From positions 372,001 through 436,000 of the forward strand of contig NZ_ATUU01000001.1 of assembly GCF_000420365.1 (NCBI RefSeq): a DNA stretch of 64,000 bases. The letters run 5' to 3'. Shown here piece by piece: positions 52,305 through 60,561 of this stretch. The DNA comes from Weissella halotolerans DSM 20190. Lineage in GTDB: Bacteria > Bacillota > Bacilli > Lactobacillales > Lactobacillaceae. A program made the position numbers and the translations under genes. The notes beneath the pieces were generated by a model, which was given only the letters and a program-made list of their open reading frames with translations, did not search any database and had not been told where the DNA came from. Within the stretch, counting starts at the first letter, position 1; each line of letters opens with the position of its first letter.

Positions 52305-53309
52305 TTATCTCAACTTATTTTCTTTAAAATAACGTTTAGCCACATTCCTTAACTCAGGTTCTAACCCTGCCGTCCAAGCAGCTGGTTCTACATCTAAGCG
52401 ATTATGACGTTGGCCACCGTGGTTAGCATAATTAAAGGATTCCGTATTTGCTAGCTGCCATAAATCCTGTTCATCATAGTCAACCAGTTCCTGTGAAAAA
52501 TGAACCACCCCAAATTCATCCATATATTGATGCCGTTCAAGCGCCTGCCAAAGAGACACTAAACGGTCTCTGGCATCCAAGATTATTTCATTATGGTAAT
52601 CTGCTGTCACAATTTTGACGTTACTTGGTTCCTGTAACCCTCGATTATGAAAGTGTGCATCTGGATAACGAACCCGATGCCGAGTCACCATCTGTAAAAA
52701 CTGAATTAAGCTTTGCCGGGTCAAGGGCTGACGCCCCAAATAGTCAACGACCGGCTTACCCAAATAATAACGCAACTGATTATCTTGTATGTCAGTCAAC
52801 AGACGATCGACCGGCTTTATCTGCCAGCCAGTCACAAATTGGCGATACTTTACTTGCATCATTTCTGCAATATGGCGGCTAAAAAAGAACCATTCCCGTA
52901 ATTGCTCTGCATCGGTCACATGCAAATAATATAAGTTAGGCGTCAAATAACGTTCCGACCAAGCACCTAAGCGCGTCATCATCAAAAAATTCCCACTACC
53001 AACTTGAAAACCTAAAATACGATACAGCGTCGCAATTCGTTCACGGGCCTTGCTTTGCATCGGCACAAACCCAATTAAAAACATCCGATTAAATAGTCGT
53101 GATCCAACCCGATGTGCTTCAAACCACTGTCGTTGCAAGGCCTGCTCACAACTATAGGGACGCGACGCTAAGACTTGGCGCGTTAGCCGCACATAGACCC
53201 ACAAGGCCTTATCTGGCCAACCATCTAAATGCAGTTGTTCTACCTGCTTGGCTAATGTCCCCGTTAAGCCAGCTTTCAACTGTTGATACCGTTTTGTACT
53301 TACACTCAT
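52305..53309 (-). CDS. Protein of unknown function, possibly DUF3114-like
   Basis: I do not recognise this 334-residue protein with certainty; the pattern LHLDGWPDKALWVYVRLTRQVL resembles DUF3114 proteins of lactic acid bacteria, from memory only. It has no signal peptide or membrane helix and is rich in Arg, Gln and Tyr with many aromatic residues (SRHIAEMMQVKYRQFV, HRVRYPDAHFHNRG). The ATG at 53309 has GGGGAGG upstream. It lies 20 nt after a LacI regulator gene in the same direction, so it is probably autoregulated with it. No function is proposed. Confidence 0.55.
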   Translation of the reverse strand: MSVSTKRYQQLKAGLTGTLAKQVEQLHLDGWPDKALWVYVRLTRQVLASRPYSCEQALQRQWFEAHRVGSRLFNRMFLIGFVPMQSKARERIATLYRILGFQVGSGNFLMMTRLGAWSERYLTPNLYYLHVTDAEQLREWFFFSRHIAEMMQVKYRQFVTGWQIKPVDRLLTDIQDNQLRYYLGKPVVDYLGRQPLTRQSLIQFLQMVTRHRVRYPDAHFHNRGLQEPSNVKIVTADYHNEIILDARDRLVSLWQALERHQYMDEFGVVHFSQELVDYDEQDLWQLANTESFNYANHGGQRHNRLDVEPAAWTAGLEPELRNVAKRYFKENKLR

Positions 53310-53329
53310 GCAAGCCTCCCCTAGCAAGA

Positions 53330-54322
53330 TTATTGTCGTCTAGTTGACTCGCGCACAGTTAAATTCACATCAAACTGGGCAACCTGGCGCTTAGCTTGAC
53401 TATCGGCTACCCGCGCCAAAGCCAGCTCCAAAGCTGCTTTGGCAATTTGATCACCTGGTTGATGAACAGTCGTAAGGCCTGGTTGATAAAAGGCTGCATA
53501 GTCCCCATCATCAAACCCTACCACTGAAATATCAGTGGGTACATGTAGCCCAATTTTCGCTAAACCAGCTATCAGTCCAATCGCTAAATCATCATTCAAG
53601 GCGAATACTCCGGTAGCTTTAGTGATAGAAACTGCCATTGCAGCCGCTTGGCCTGACTGTTTAGACAGCGAATGTGTTTTCACCTCACTGACCGTTCCGC
53701 CCCCTGCTAGCATGGTTTCGGTAAAGCCTTGGGCCCGTTGAAATAGATTGTCAGTATAGCGCTGGTTACCAAGTAACACCACATGATGATGACCCAGTGA
53801 TAGCAAATGTTTAGCCGCTAATTGACCGCCATCAAAATCTTTCGCATGGACACTATCAGCTTCAAATAATTTAGCATGATTCTCCAAGACGACCATCGCT
53901 ACTCCACGTCGTTTTAACTCTTCGGCAATTTCTTTTGGTGCCGTCAATTGACTACCAACAATAATAGCACTGGCCCCCGAATTCATCAGTTGATAAACCG
54001 CCTGATCTGCTTGTTCACCTTCACCAGACATAACTGACATCGTGACATTCTCTGGTAAATGGTCTTGGATTTGTTGGACAAGGTTGCCAAAATAAGGTAA
54101 TGCCAAGGAACGAACGACGATGCCTAAAATAATACTATTTTGTTTTTTTAACCGGCGTGCACTTAGATTAGGCACATACCCAATTTGATCGCGCGCTTGT
54201 ACTACTTTTTGACGGGTTTCTTCAGAAAAACGTTCACCCTTATTATTTAAAATTTGTGACACTGTAGCAATGGACACGCCTGCTAGTTGTGCGACATCTT
54301 TAATCGACGCCTTTTTCATCAT
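53330..54322 (-). CDS. LacI/GalR-family transcriptional regulator
   Basis: This 330-residue repressor has an N-terminal LacI helix-turn-helix (IKDVAQLAGVSIATVSQIL) with hinge RRLKKQNS, then a periplasmic-binding-protein-like sensor domain (VVGFDDGDYAAFYQPGLTTV near the end). A second Met directly after the first could be the true start (54319). The downstream gene (unknown, 20 nt away) is the likely co-regulated partner. An imperfect operator lies upstream. No sugar gene is adjacent, so the effector is unknown. Confidence 0.9.
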   Translation of the reverse strand: MMKKASIKDVAQLAGVSIATVSQILNNKGERFSEETRQKVVQARDQIGYVPNLSARRLKKQNSIILGIVVRSLALPYFGNLVQQIQDHLPENVTMSVMSGEGEQADQAVYQLMNSGASAIIVGSQLTAPKEIAEELKRRGVAMVVLENHAKLFEADSVHAKDFDGGQLAAKHLLSLGHHHVVLLGNQRYTDNLFQRAQGFTETMLAGGGTVSEVKTHSLSKQSGQAAAMAVSITKATGVFALNDDLAIGLIAGLAKIGLHVPTDISVVGFDDGDYAAFYQPGLTTVHQPGDQIAKAALELALARVADSQAKRQVAQFDVNLTVRESTRRQ

Positions 54323-54338
54323 GGTTCTCCTTTTACAC

Positions 54339-54378
54339 CTGGTAACCTTATTTGGTTCACCCTATTACCTTAATTTTA
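54339..54378 (-). promoter_or_regulatory. Putative LacI-type operator and -10 of the regulator gene
   Basis: GGTAACC-TTATTT-GGTTCACC (54341-54362) is an imperfect inverted repeat just downstream of an extended -10 (TGGTAAAAT on the minus strand, 54373-54381). Its position suggests autorepression. The match to known LacI operators is only approximate. Confidence 0.35.
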
Positions 54379-54433
54379 CCAATAATCCACCATTTTTACA
54401 GGCTTAATTCATAAAGTAGCGCTACCTTTATAC

Positions 54434-54503
54434 ATTTTCCCGAACGCTTTCCTCAGCTGGCGCCTTTAGGGATCCTTTTATTCGGTAAAAACTGTGTTAT
54501 AAT
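54434..54503 (+). promoter_or_regulatory. Promoter of the folT leader with upstream PurBox-like core
   Basis: TGTTATAAT (54495-54503) is a TGn-extended perfect -10; transcription would begin near 54510, just before the riboswitch. A CCGAAC core (54439-54444) lies about 70 nt upstream of that start, the usual PurR activator distance in lactococci, although flanking bases match poorly. Confidence 0.4.
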
Positions 54504-54522
54504 TCATAATTGTTGATTAATG

Positions 54523-54616
54523 TACAGGGTAGACTGATAAGCGTCAAGTGTTGTAGAAACGGAATGTGAGCTACAAACGAAGGAATTTCCCGCGATTTAT
54601 CAGTCACATTCACTGT
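54523..54616 (+). ncRNA. Tetrahydrofolate (THF) riboswitch
   Basis: The leader matches the folT/folE THF aptamer. P2 is GACTGATAA (54532-54540) with TTATCAGTC (54597-54605), and P3 is TTGTAG (54551-54556) with CTACAA (54571-54576). A P1 forms between TACAG and CTGTA at the ends. Internal conserved parts include GCGTCAAGTG, CGGAATGTGAG and AACGAAGGAATTTCCCGCG. It lies directly upstream of folT. Confidence 0.92.
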
Positions 54617-54624
54617 AAAAGGTG

Positions 54625-54656
54625 AAACCCTCCATCATCCTTAGGAGGTTTTTCGA
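54625..54656 (+). promoter_or_regulatory. RBS-sequestering or terminator hairpin in the folT leader
   Basis: CCTCC (54629-54633) can pair with GGAGG (54644-54648), the folT ribosome-binding site, and is followed by TTTTT. Such a hairpin can act as the riboswitch switch at translation or as a weak terminator. Confidence 0.65.
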
Positions 54657-54658
54657 AT

Positions 54659-55207
54659 ATGTTTTCATCAAGTTCAATGTTTCGCCGTTTGACCAGTCGG
54701 CAACTTGCCGTTTTAGGCTTACTCTTTGCTTTAGAACTGGTTATTGGCCGGCTTACTTTCGGGCCAGCTAATTTAAAATTTGGTGTTACCTTTATTATTG
54801 TTGGCCTAATGGCTAAGTACTATGGGCCCTATTGGACCATGCTCGTCGCGTTTGTCCATGACTTTGTCAGCACTCTATGGAGTGGCTATGGTTACTTTTG
54901 GGGCTTTGCTTTATCAGCGCTCGTAGCTGCTGCTATTTATGGTTTTTCTTTTTACGGTCAAAAAGCTGTTAGTTGGCCTCGTACCCTGCTGACCGTAGCC
55001 CTAGTATTATTCTTAGTTAACACCATTATGAATACCTTATGGCTGATTATCATGGGGCATATAACAGACCCACACGCCATTGTAAGTCTGATTGGTATGC
55101 GCAGCATCAAAGAGGTGATTTTCTTACCAATTCAAACCGTTTTACTTCATCTGGTCTTAAATAACCAGGGACTTAATCATTTATTTAAGCGCATTTTCCC
55201 TGAATAA
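54659..55207 (+). CDS. folT: Folate ECF transporter S-component FolT
   Basis: FolT captures folate at the membrane for a shared ECF module. The 182-residue protein has about six helices with the FolT-type motifs RLTFGPANLKFGVTFIIVGLMAKYYGP (given in parts: RLTFGPANLKFG, MAKYYGPYW) and ALSALVAAAIYGFSFYGQ. The THF riboswitch directly upstream identifies the cargo. Together with FolC (29.8 kb) it suggests folate import followed by polyglutamylation. GGAGG precedes the ATG by 10 nt. Confidence 0.93.
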   Translation: MFSSSSMFRRLTSRQLAVLGLLFALELVIGRLTFGPANLKFGVTFIIVGLMAKYYGPYWTMLVAFVHDFVSTLWSGYGYFWGFALSALVAAAIYGFSFYGQKAVSWPRTLLTVALVLFLVNTIMNTLWLIIMGHITDPHAIVSLIGMRSIKEVIFLPIQTVLLHLVLNNQGLNHLFKRIFPE

Positions 55208-55214
55208 ATCAAAC

Positions 55215-55265
55215 TAAAAAAGGCTACCTGAACCAAGTCATCTTGGTCTGTGGTAGCCTTTTTTA
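55215..55265. terminator. Bidirectional terminator after folT
   Basis: AAAAAAGGCTACC pairs with GGTAGCCTTTTTT; an inner pairing (ACCAAG/CTTGGT) strengthens it. It serves the convergent folT and small orphan gene. Confidence 0.9.
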
Positions 55266-55303
55266 GGATTAAAATTGGTCAGTTCATGTGAACAGCTTAC
55301 CCA

Positions 55304-55594
55304 TTAGTAAGAAAGATGTACCCGATAACGTTGCTGCCGGCACCATTTTGCAAAGCACCAAGCAAAGCGGTCGCGTTCTTCAGGTGTCCGAAACTTTAGA
55401 CACAAATAATTCTTCAAACTGGTGATGTTCATATGATAAATCTTACAATCAACTGGTTGACCTACAAAAATGGTCATCCTAGCAGAAATATGGTCTGGGT
55501 GCATAAAACGTTCAAATTGTTGTCGCTGCTGTTGACAATAAATTAATTGGCTAACAGCTTTGAGTGAAAGTTCAGGTTGGTTTTCTTGGCCCAT
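55304..55594 (-). CDS. Small protein of unknown function
   Basis: This 96-residue protein has no recognised family. It is basic, Gln- and Arg-rich and has three Cys (LIYCQQQ, DCKIYHM, CLKFRT). A hydrophobic core pattern (LKNYLCLKFRTPEERDRFAWCF) suggests a small folded domain. The ATG at 55594 has a clear AAAAGGAG site. It lies alone between the folT terminator and the DtxR-type regulator and is transcribed toward folT. Confidence 0.6.
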   Translation of the reverse strand: MGQENQPELSLKAVSQLIYCQQQRQQFERFMHPDHISARMTIFVGQPVDCKIYHMNITSLKNYLCLKFRTPEERDRFAWCFAKWCRQQRYRVHLSY

Positions 55595-55693
55595 ATTAAA
55601 CTCCTTTTTTAGCCGCCAAAACGTGTCCAAATGCCGTCCCCTATTTTAACCAGCCCTAGTTTAGCATGATTAATTTAAGCCAAACAAGTTCTC

Positions 55694-55738
55694 ATGAAAA
55701 TAAAGTGAATTTTCATTGTTCGCTCATCATGCTATAAT
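55694..55738 (+). promoter_or_regulatory. Promoter and inverted-repeat operator of the DtxR-type regulator gene
   Basis: TTTTCA-N17-TATAAT (55710-55738) is a strong promoter. ATGAAAAT-N7-ATTTTCAT (55694-55716) is a perfect 8-bp inverted repeat overlapping the -35, a likely operator for metal-dependent autorepression. Confidence 0.6.
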
Positions 55739-55778
55739 GTGGTTAATTAAATTAATTATGCACATAAAGGATTTACAT

Positions 55779-56435
55779 ATGAACGATTCTGTTTCAAAAA
55801 CGCAATACTTACAAACCATTCTTGAACTCAGTGCTGGTGATGACCAGGTTAAAATTTCAAACAACCAAATTGCTGAACACCTGCATGTCACGCCTTCATC
55901 CGTTTCAAACATGCTAGCCAAATTACAAGATGCAGGTGAAGTCGATGTAGTTCCCTATTACGGTGTGACCTTGACGGCCGCTGGTCGATTAACTGCCATT
56001 CGGTTAATTCGCTCACATCGTTTGTTTGAAACGTTTATGGCCAACAAGCTTCACCTACCACTTTCTGTGGCCCATGAAAATGCTGACCGTCTTGACCATG
56101 ATGCTGATCCACAGCTAATGCAAGCCTTAGATGCGTTTTTAGACTATCCCAAGTACAGCCCCCATGGTCTATTGATTCCAGATGCAAATAATCAATACCA
56201 CCCGGCAGCCTTAGCTCGTCTTAGTGATGCCAAAGACGGTGAAGAGGTGCGGATCTACGGTTTTACCGAAGACCTTGAGCTATTGCAATATGCGGAAACA
56301 ATTGACTTACCCCTGAATTCTGTTTGGACGGTTGTGAAACGTTTACCCTTTGATGGACCCCTAATTTTAGAACGACAAGGAACAGAACTCCAAATCACAC
56401 AACATGCTGCCCATTACATCTATATTAATGCTTAA
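55779..56435 (+). CDS. DtxR/MntR-family metal-dependent regulator
   Basis: This 218-residue iron- or manganese-responsive repressor has a winged helix (about 5-65, ISNNQIAEHLHVTPSSVSNML) and a dimerisation domain. Metal-site residues His and Glu appear in SHRLFETFM and His in VAHENADRLDHDAD; the Glu of the usual EH pair is Asp here. The C-terminal SH3-like FeoA-type domain is present. The ATG at 55779 has AAAGGA upstream. It is monocistronic with a perfect inverted repeat over its promoter. The metal and targets are not known from sequence. Confidence 0.88.
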   Translation: MNDSVSKTQYLQTILELSAGDDQVKISNNQIAEHLHVTPSSVSNMLAKLQDAGEVDVVPYYGVTLTAAGRLTAIRLIRSHRLFETFMANKLHLPLSVAHENADRLDHDADPQLMQALDAFLDYPKYSPHGLLIPDANNQYHPAALARLSDAKDGEEVRIYGFTEDLELLQYAETIDLPLNSVWTVVKRLPFDGPLILERQGTELQITQHAAHYIYINA

Positions 56436-56436
56436 G

Positions 56437-56476
56437 AAAAGCCTCGGCTATGTCATGACATAGCCGAGGCTTTTTT
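56437..56476. terminator. Bidirectional terminator between dtxR-type gene and srtA
   Basis: AAAAGCCTCGGCTATGTCA pairs almost perfectly with TGACATAGCCGAGGCTTTT (loop of 2 nt), with A and T tracts at both ends. Confidence 0.93.
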
Positions 56477-56492
56477 GCTGTTGCATTTAACA

Positions 56493-57215
56493 TTATTTAA
56501 TCCAGCGATTATCTTTAGTAAACGATTTTTGAATGGCAGTAGGTGTATCGTCCCAACTTTGTTGGCCTTCTAAGGTGCCTTGCATAATCACGCGACCACG
56601 CTCAGCAGTGTAATCGCATGTAATGAGGGTAATCAACTTTTTACCAGCCACTGGGTCCGCCCACTGTACATCCGTGGGTTTAATCGTTCGATAAGTCGTT
56701 GCCCGATAAGTATAGACCTGGTCCATATCAGTTAGATAGATTTTTTGTCCTACTTTGCCCTGATAATAAAGGGGCGAAAATAGTAAAGACTTCCCAGAGG
56801 CACCCTGAATAAAATGACTGGCCAGGGCATAATTTCCTTGGCCCATTTTTTCATTTTCATATAAGGTGCCGGCTCCCAAGGATAAATTAATGTCATCGGT
56901 ACCCTGTGAAATTGGTACCGATAGGCCAATGTCTGGTACCGAGACCATACCAATAAAATTTATCTTTCCCGCTTGTAAACGGGCCTTAATAACTTGTTCA
57001 GCCGTTAATGGCTTTACCTTTTGCCAATCATAATTAGCCTTTTTAGGCGCTTTCTTGGCACGGTTAACGCTGGCCTGATTTACGGTTGGTTGAAACTGAC
57101 TTAGTACAAAGTGGGCTAGCTGCACGTGAAAAATCATCATCAATGAAATTACAATGAGCAAACCATAGAGAACCCTGCGCAAGTAGCGATGTTGCTTTGG
57201 TTTATGCTTGGTCAT
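56493..57215 (-). CDS. srtA: Class A sortase
   Basis: This cysteine transpeptidase anchors LPXTG proteins to peptidoglycan. The 240-residue protein has an N-terminal membrane helix (about 15-35, VLYGLLIVISLMMIFHV) and the catalytic triad in ASHFIQG (His), TLITCDY (Cys, TLxTC motif) and ERGRVIMQG (Arg). It is alone, without an LPXTG substrate gene in the window, as is usual for housekeeping SrtA. A terminator separates it from rex. Confidence 0.93.
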   Translation of the reverse strand: MTKHKPKQHRYLRRVLYGLLIVISLMMIFHVQLAHFVLSQFQPTVNQASVNRAKKAPKKANYDWQKVKPLTAEQVIKARLQAGKINFIGMVSVPDIGLSVPISQGTDDINLSLGAGTLYENEKMGQGNYALASHFIQGASGKSLLFSPLYYQGKVGQKIYLTDMDQVYTYRATTYRTIKPTDVQWADPVAGKKLITLITCDYTAERGRVIMQGTLEGQQSWDDTPTAIQKSFTKDNRWIK

Positions 57216-57249
57216 TTTCTCATCCTCAACTTAATTAGTCCTGAATAAT

Positions 57250-57281
57250 AAAAAGACGGCAGCACCATGCTCCGTCTTTTT
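57250..57281 (-). terminator. Terminator after rex
   Basis: On the minus strand AAAAAGACGG pairs with CCGTCTTTTT around a small loop. It lies just after the rex stop codon. Confidence 0.85.
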
Positions 57282-57290
57282 ACCTTATCC

Positions 57291-57971
57291 CTATTTTTTG
57301 TCGTCAAATGTATTGATAAAGTAAAGTAAGGTTTGCAATTCATTCGTTAAGTCCACATTTTGCACACGCACGTTTTTGGGGGTATCCAAACGTAATGGTG
57401 TGAAATTCAGAATACCTTGCACACCTGCACTGGCCAACCGGTTAGCAATCTCTTGGGCTACTGCGGTAGGGACCGTCAAGATGGCTACCTCAATGCGTTG
57501 ATCACGGATTTGTTGCTCTAAATCATCCATACTATAGATTGGCACACCTGATTGAATCGTATTGACAATATCTGGACTGATATCAAATGCTGCAGAAATG
57601 CGTGCATTCGAACTTTGATGGAAATTAAAATTCAAAAGGGCATGTCCTAAATTACCAACACCGACCAAGGCCACGGAGGCTAAATTATCTTGGTTTAAGA
57701 TATTACCAAAGAAGTCCATGAGCTCCTTCACATCATAACCATAACCACGTTTCCCTAAGGCGCCAAAATATGAAAAATCGCGCCGAATCGTAGCAGCATC
57801 AAACTTTACTGCCTTGGCTAATTCATTAGATGAGATTCTTGTCACTCCTGAATCCAATAAGATCTTTAAATAACGATAGTAAATGGGCAAGCGACGTGCC
57901 GTTGCCTTAGGAATATCCTTTTCTTCTGTACCTACTTTTATCTCTTCATCTGCCATATTATCCGTCCTCAT
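57291..57971 (-). CDS. rex: Redox-sensing transcriptional repressor Rex
   Basis: Rex senses the NADH/NAD+ ratio and represses fermentation and redox genes. The 226-residue protein has an N-terminal winged helix ([19 protein letters not shown] and [20 protein letters not shown]) and a C-terminal Rossmann domain with [23 protein letters not shown] joins them. The start at 57971 has AAGGAG upstream; a second ATG at 57956 is also possible. It lies between srtA and a DEAD-box helicase gene, and is monocistronic. Confidence 0.95.
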   Translation of the reverse strand: MRTDNMADEEIKVGTEEKDIPKATARRLPIYYRYLKILLDSGVTRISSNELAKAVKFDAATIRRDFSYFGALGKRGYGYDVKELMDFFGNILNQDNLASVALVGVGNLGHALLNFNFHQSSNARISAAFDISPDIVNTIQSGVPIYSMDDLEQQIRDQRIEVAILTVPTAVAQEIANRLASAGVQGILNFTPLRLDTPKNVRVQNVDLTNELQTLLYFINTFDDKK

Positions 57972-58089
57972 CTCTGCTCCTTAGCCTAAAAGCCAAGGTA
58001 TAAGTAAGTTCACTATACCATAATTACTATCGTATGTGAACTGGATAACATGATTTTTCACAAAGTTTCAGCCAAGTCGGTAGCGGCTG

Positions 58090-59427
58090 CTAGCTCCGTT
58101 GACGTTGCTTCAATGGTCTACCCTTATTCTTAGAATGCTTATGCTTAGCCTTTTTTACTTGTGCTAAACGTTGGTGCCGACTTATTTCCGGCTCCTGCTT
58201 TCGTTTCTTAGTTGTCACAGCTCGTGAAGTTTGCTCTTTTTCCGGTGCATCTTCGTCCACCCTAAGCTGAGAGCTATTGACTGGTTTAGCGTTAGGCTTA
58301 GCCGGTGCGGTTTTCTTTTTAGCCTTAGTTACTTGCTGGTGTTCACCTTTATTAAATCTGGGCAGCCCCTTCAACACCTCAACCTGGGTATCAACTAATT
58401 GGCGGACACGCCGCAAATCATGATCATTACCAAATGACATCACCGTTCCGGCCTTTGCCATTCGTCCGGTTCGACCAGCCCGGTGGGTATAGGTATCAGA
58501 GTGACTAGGTAAATCAAAATTAATCACTAGTGGTAACGCCTCAATATCAAGTCCTCGCGCACCAACATCAGTCGTTAACAAGAATTTCGCCTTACCAGAA
58601 CGAAAGTCCCGTAAGGCCCTTTCCCGGGTCGAACTAGAATCACCACGCACTAAGGTTGCCATTGCAACATGCTCATGGGCCAAAAAACTAGCTGTAATCT
58701 TCAACTGCTTGGTTGTATTAAAAAAGACCATTGCTTGTAAGTTCTTTTGACTCGCCAATTGCCGCAAGCGTTTATTCCGCTGATCATTGGCTGTTAACCA
58801 AAAAACATGCTTAATCTGAACTGGGATTTGCGTATCACGCGCATCAATCCGTTCAAATTCACGGTCAAATAAGCCCGCAGCAACCGTTAAATCAACTGGT
58901 GTTGCCCCAAACAATGCTACCTGAATCCCCGCATCCTTGCAGGTATCCCAAATTTGGTCGACCTGTTGGGCTGTTTCATCTTTTAACAACTCATCAGCTT
59001 CATCTAAAATTAGGGTGCGTAACCGATTTAGTTTTAATTTACCCTTAGTAGCTAACTCCGCAACCCGACCTGGGGTACCAATCAAAATTTCGGGGTGCTT
59101 TTTTAAACGATCAAGTTGATGTTTAACATTTGCCCCGCCCGTCAAGGCCAAGACTTTCAAATCTAATAGTTGGGCCCATTCCCGTACAACCCGCGTCGTT
59201 TGCATTGCTAACTCTTGTGAAGGCGCTAAAATAAGCACTTGTTCACCATCACCAACAGTCAAAGTTGGCAAGAGTGGCCAAGTAAACGCAAGGGTTTTAC
59301 CCGTACCAGTTGGAGCTAAAGCATCCAAGGACTGCCCAGCTTGTAAAGGTTTAGCCACTGCCACCTGAATTGGGGTTAACTGGCTAAAGCCCTTTGCAGC
59401 TATTTTCTCTTTAAATCGTTCATCCAT
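58090..59427 (-). CDS. DEAD-box RNA helicase (CshB-like)
   Basis: This ATP-dependent RNA helicase has 445 residues. The motifs are Q-motif GFSQLTPIQVA, motif I APTGTGKTLAF, motif II DEADEL, motif III GATP (SAT is usual), and VI HRAGRTGRMAKAG. The C-terminal 70 residues are very basic (KKAKHKHSKNKGRPLKQRQRS) and likely bind RNA. Gram-positive CshB proteins have this size and tail, so it probably acts in rRNA processing and cold adaptation. It follows the MocA-type oxidoreductase gene by 18 nt. Confidence 0.9.
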   Translation of the reverse strand: MDERFKEKIAAKGFSQLTPIQVAVAKPLQAGQSLDALAPTGTGKTLAFTWPLLPTLTVGDGEQVLILAPSQELAMQTTRVVREWAQLLDLKVLALTGGANVKHQLDRLKKHPEILIGTPGRVAELATKGKLKLNRLRTLILDEADELLKDETAQQVDQIWDTCKDAGIQVALFGATPVDLTVAAGLFDREFERIDARDTQIPVQIKHVFWLTANDQRNKRLRQLASQKNLQAMVFFNTTKQLKITASFLAHEHVAMATLVRGDSSSTRERALRDFRSGKAKFLLTTDVGARGLDIEALPLVINFDLPSHSDTYTHRAGRTGRMAKAGTVMSFGNDHDLRRVRQLVDTQVEVLKGLPRFNKGEHQQVTKAKKKTAPAKPNAKPVNSSQLRVDEDAPEKEQTSRAVTTKKRKQEPEISRHQRLAQVKKAKHKHSKNKGRPLKQRQRS

Positions 59428-59445
59428 CCGTTAATTATCCTTTTA

Positions 59446-60444
59446 CTAGCGCCAATCAGCTGGAAAGACAATCCCAGCTGATTGGCGGAGGGCCGTTAAC
59501 ACAAGGTTAACTTGTTGACTTAATAATAACATTTGCTCATAATCCGTTTGATACAACTTAGGATCCCGCATGATTTTAGCAAAGGTCTCAGCTTCCCCTA
59601 ACATAGGGTTAACTTCTCTTGGCTGGGTCAAGGTTTCAACATTACCACTACCATCGTAGTAGGTGACCTCCCCCAGTTCACCAATGTTATCTACCATTAA
59701 AGTATCCCGACGTCCTAAAATTTCAGACGGGGCATAACTGTTACTCATCTTACCAAATTGTGCAGTCACATCAAAATCTGCATAGCGCAAGACAGCTGTT
59801 CCACGTCCATCGGCCCCATTTTTTAAGCGGGTGGCAAAGTAAACTTGTTCTTTTGGAAGACCAAACAACTTTAAGGCGGCATAGATAGGGTAAACACCCA
59901 AATCCGTCAAAGCCCCCGCACTAAACTCACGGGTCAAGATATTGGGTTCTTTACCAGCCAAGTAAGCATCGAAACGCGACGAATACTTTTCGTAGACGAA
60001 GTTTGCCCCGGCAATTACAGGCATCTGAGCCACCTTCTCCTCAATGGCCTTAAAGTTAGGTGTATAAATATGACGGGCACCTTCAAAGAGATGCACCTTA
60101 GGGTGTGCTTGGAGTAATTGATAAATGTCCTCATACTCAGCACTATTAGAAAAAATGGACTTTTCAACGATAACATTAATATCGTGTTCAATAACCGCCT
60201 TTGCCTGCTCATAGTGCAAACTATTGGGCGAGGCAATATAAACAACATCTAACCCACTCGTCAAAAAGGCATCTAAATCAGTGTAGACAGCTTGTTGACC
60301 CGCAAAGTTATTGGCAAAGGTCGCCCCTGAATCTTGATGGCGTGAGTAAACCGCCTGCAAACTATAATGCCCCGTTAAGAGAGCTGCGTCAGCAAACATC
60401 TTCGTAATCCAATTGGTTCCAATTGTCCCTAATCTTAGTGTCAT
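59446..60444 (-). CDS. Gfo/Idh/MocA-family oxidoreductase
   Basis: This NAD(P)-dependent dehydrogenase of unknown substrate has ~332 residues. It has an N-terminal Rossmann fold (LRLGTIGTNWITKMF, VYIASPNSLHYEQA, VEKSIFSN) and a C-terminal alpha/beta domain with FSAGALTDLGVYPIYAAL. The Lys of the family EKP motif reads EKS. The ATG at 60444 follows AAAGGAGATGG and replaces a GTG-like extension. It is transcribed with the DEAD-box helicase gene. Confidence 0.88.
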   Translation of the reverse strand: MTLRLGTIGTNWITKMFADAALLTGHYSLQAVYSRHQDSGATFANNFAGQQAVYTDLDAFLTSGLDVVYIASPNSLHYEQAKAVIEHDINVIVEKSIFSNSAEYEDIYQLLQAHPKVHLFEGARHIYTPNFKAIEEKVAQMPVIAGANFVYEKYSSRFDAYLAGKEPNILTREFSAGALTDLGVYPIYAALKLFGLPKEQVYFATRLKNGADGRGTAVLRYADFDVTAQFGKMSNSYAPSEILGRRDTLMVDNIGELGEVTYYDGSGNVETLTQPREVNPMLGEAETFAKIMRDPKLYQTDYEQMLLLSQQVNLVLTALRQSAGIVFPADWR

Positions 60445-60525
60445 CCTACCATCTCCTTTAGAATTCCCTTTGTCTATCCATTGTACCATTCAACTTGCTA
60501 TCGTGGCAGCCCGGGCGCTAATATT

Positions 60526-60556
60526 AAAAAACATCTCCATGTATGGAGATGTTTTT
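60526..60556 (-). terminator. Terminator after rlmCD
   Basis: AAAAACATCTCCAT-GTATGGAGATGTTTTT is a strong stem with a tiny loop, located just after the methyltransferase stop. Confidence 0.88.
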
Positions 60557-60561
60557 AACCT

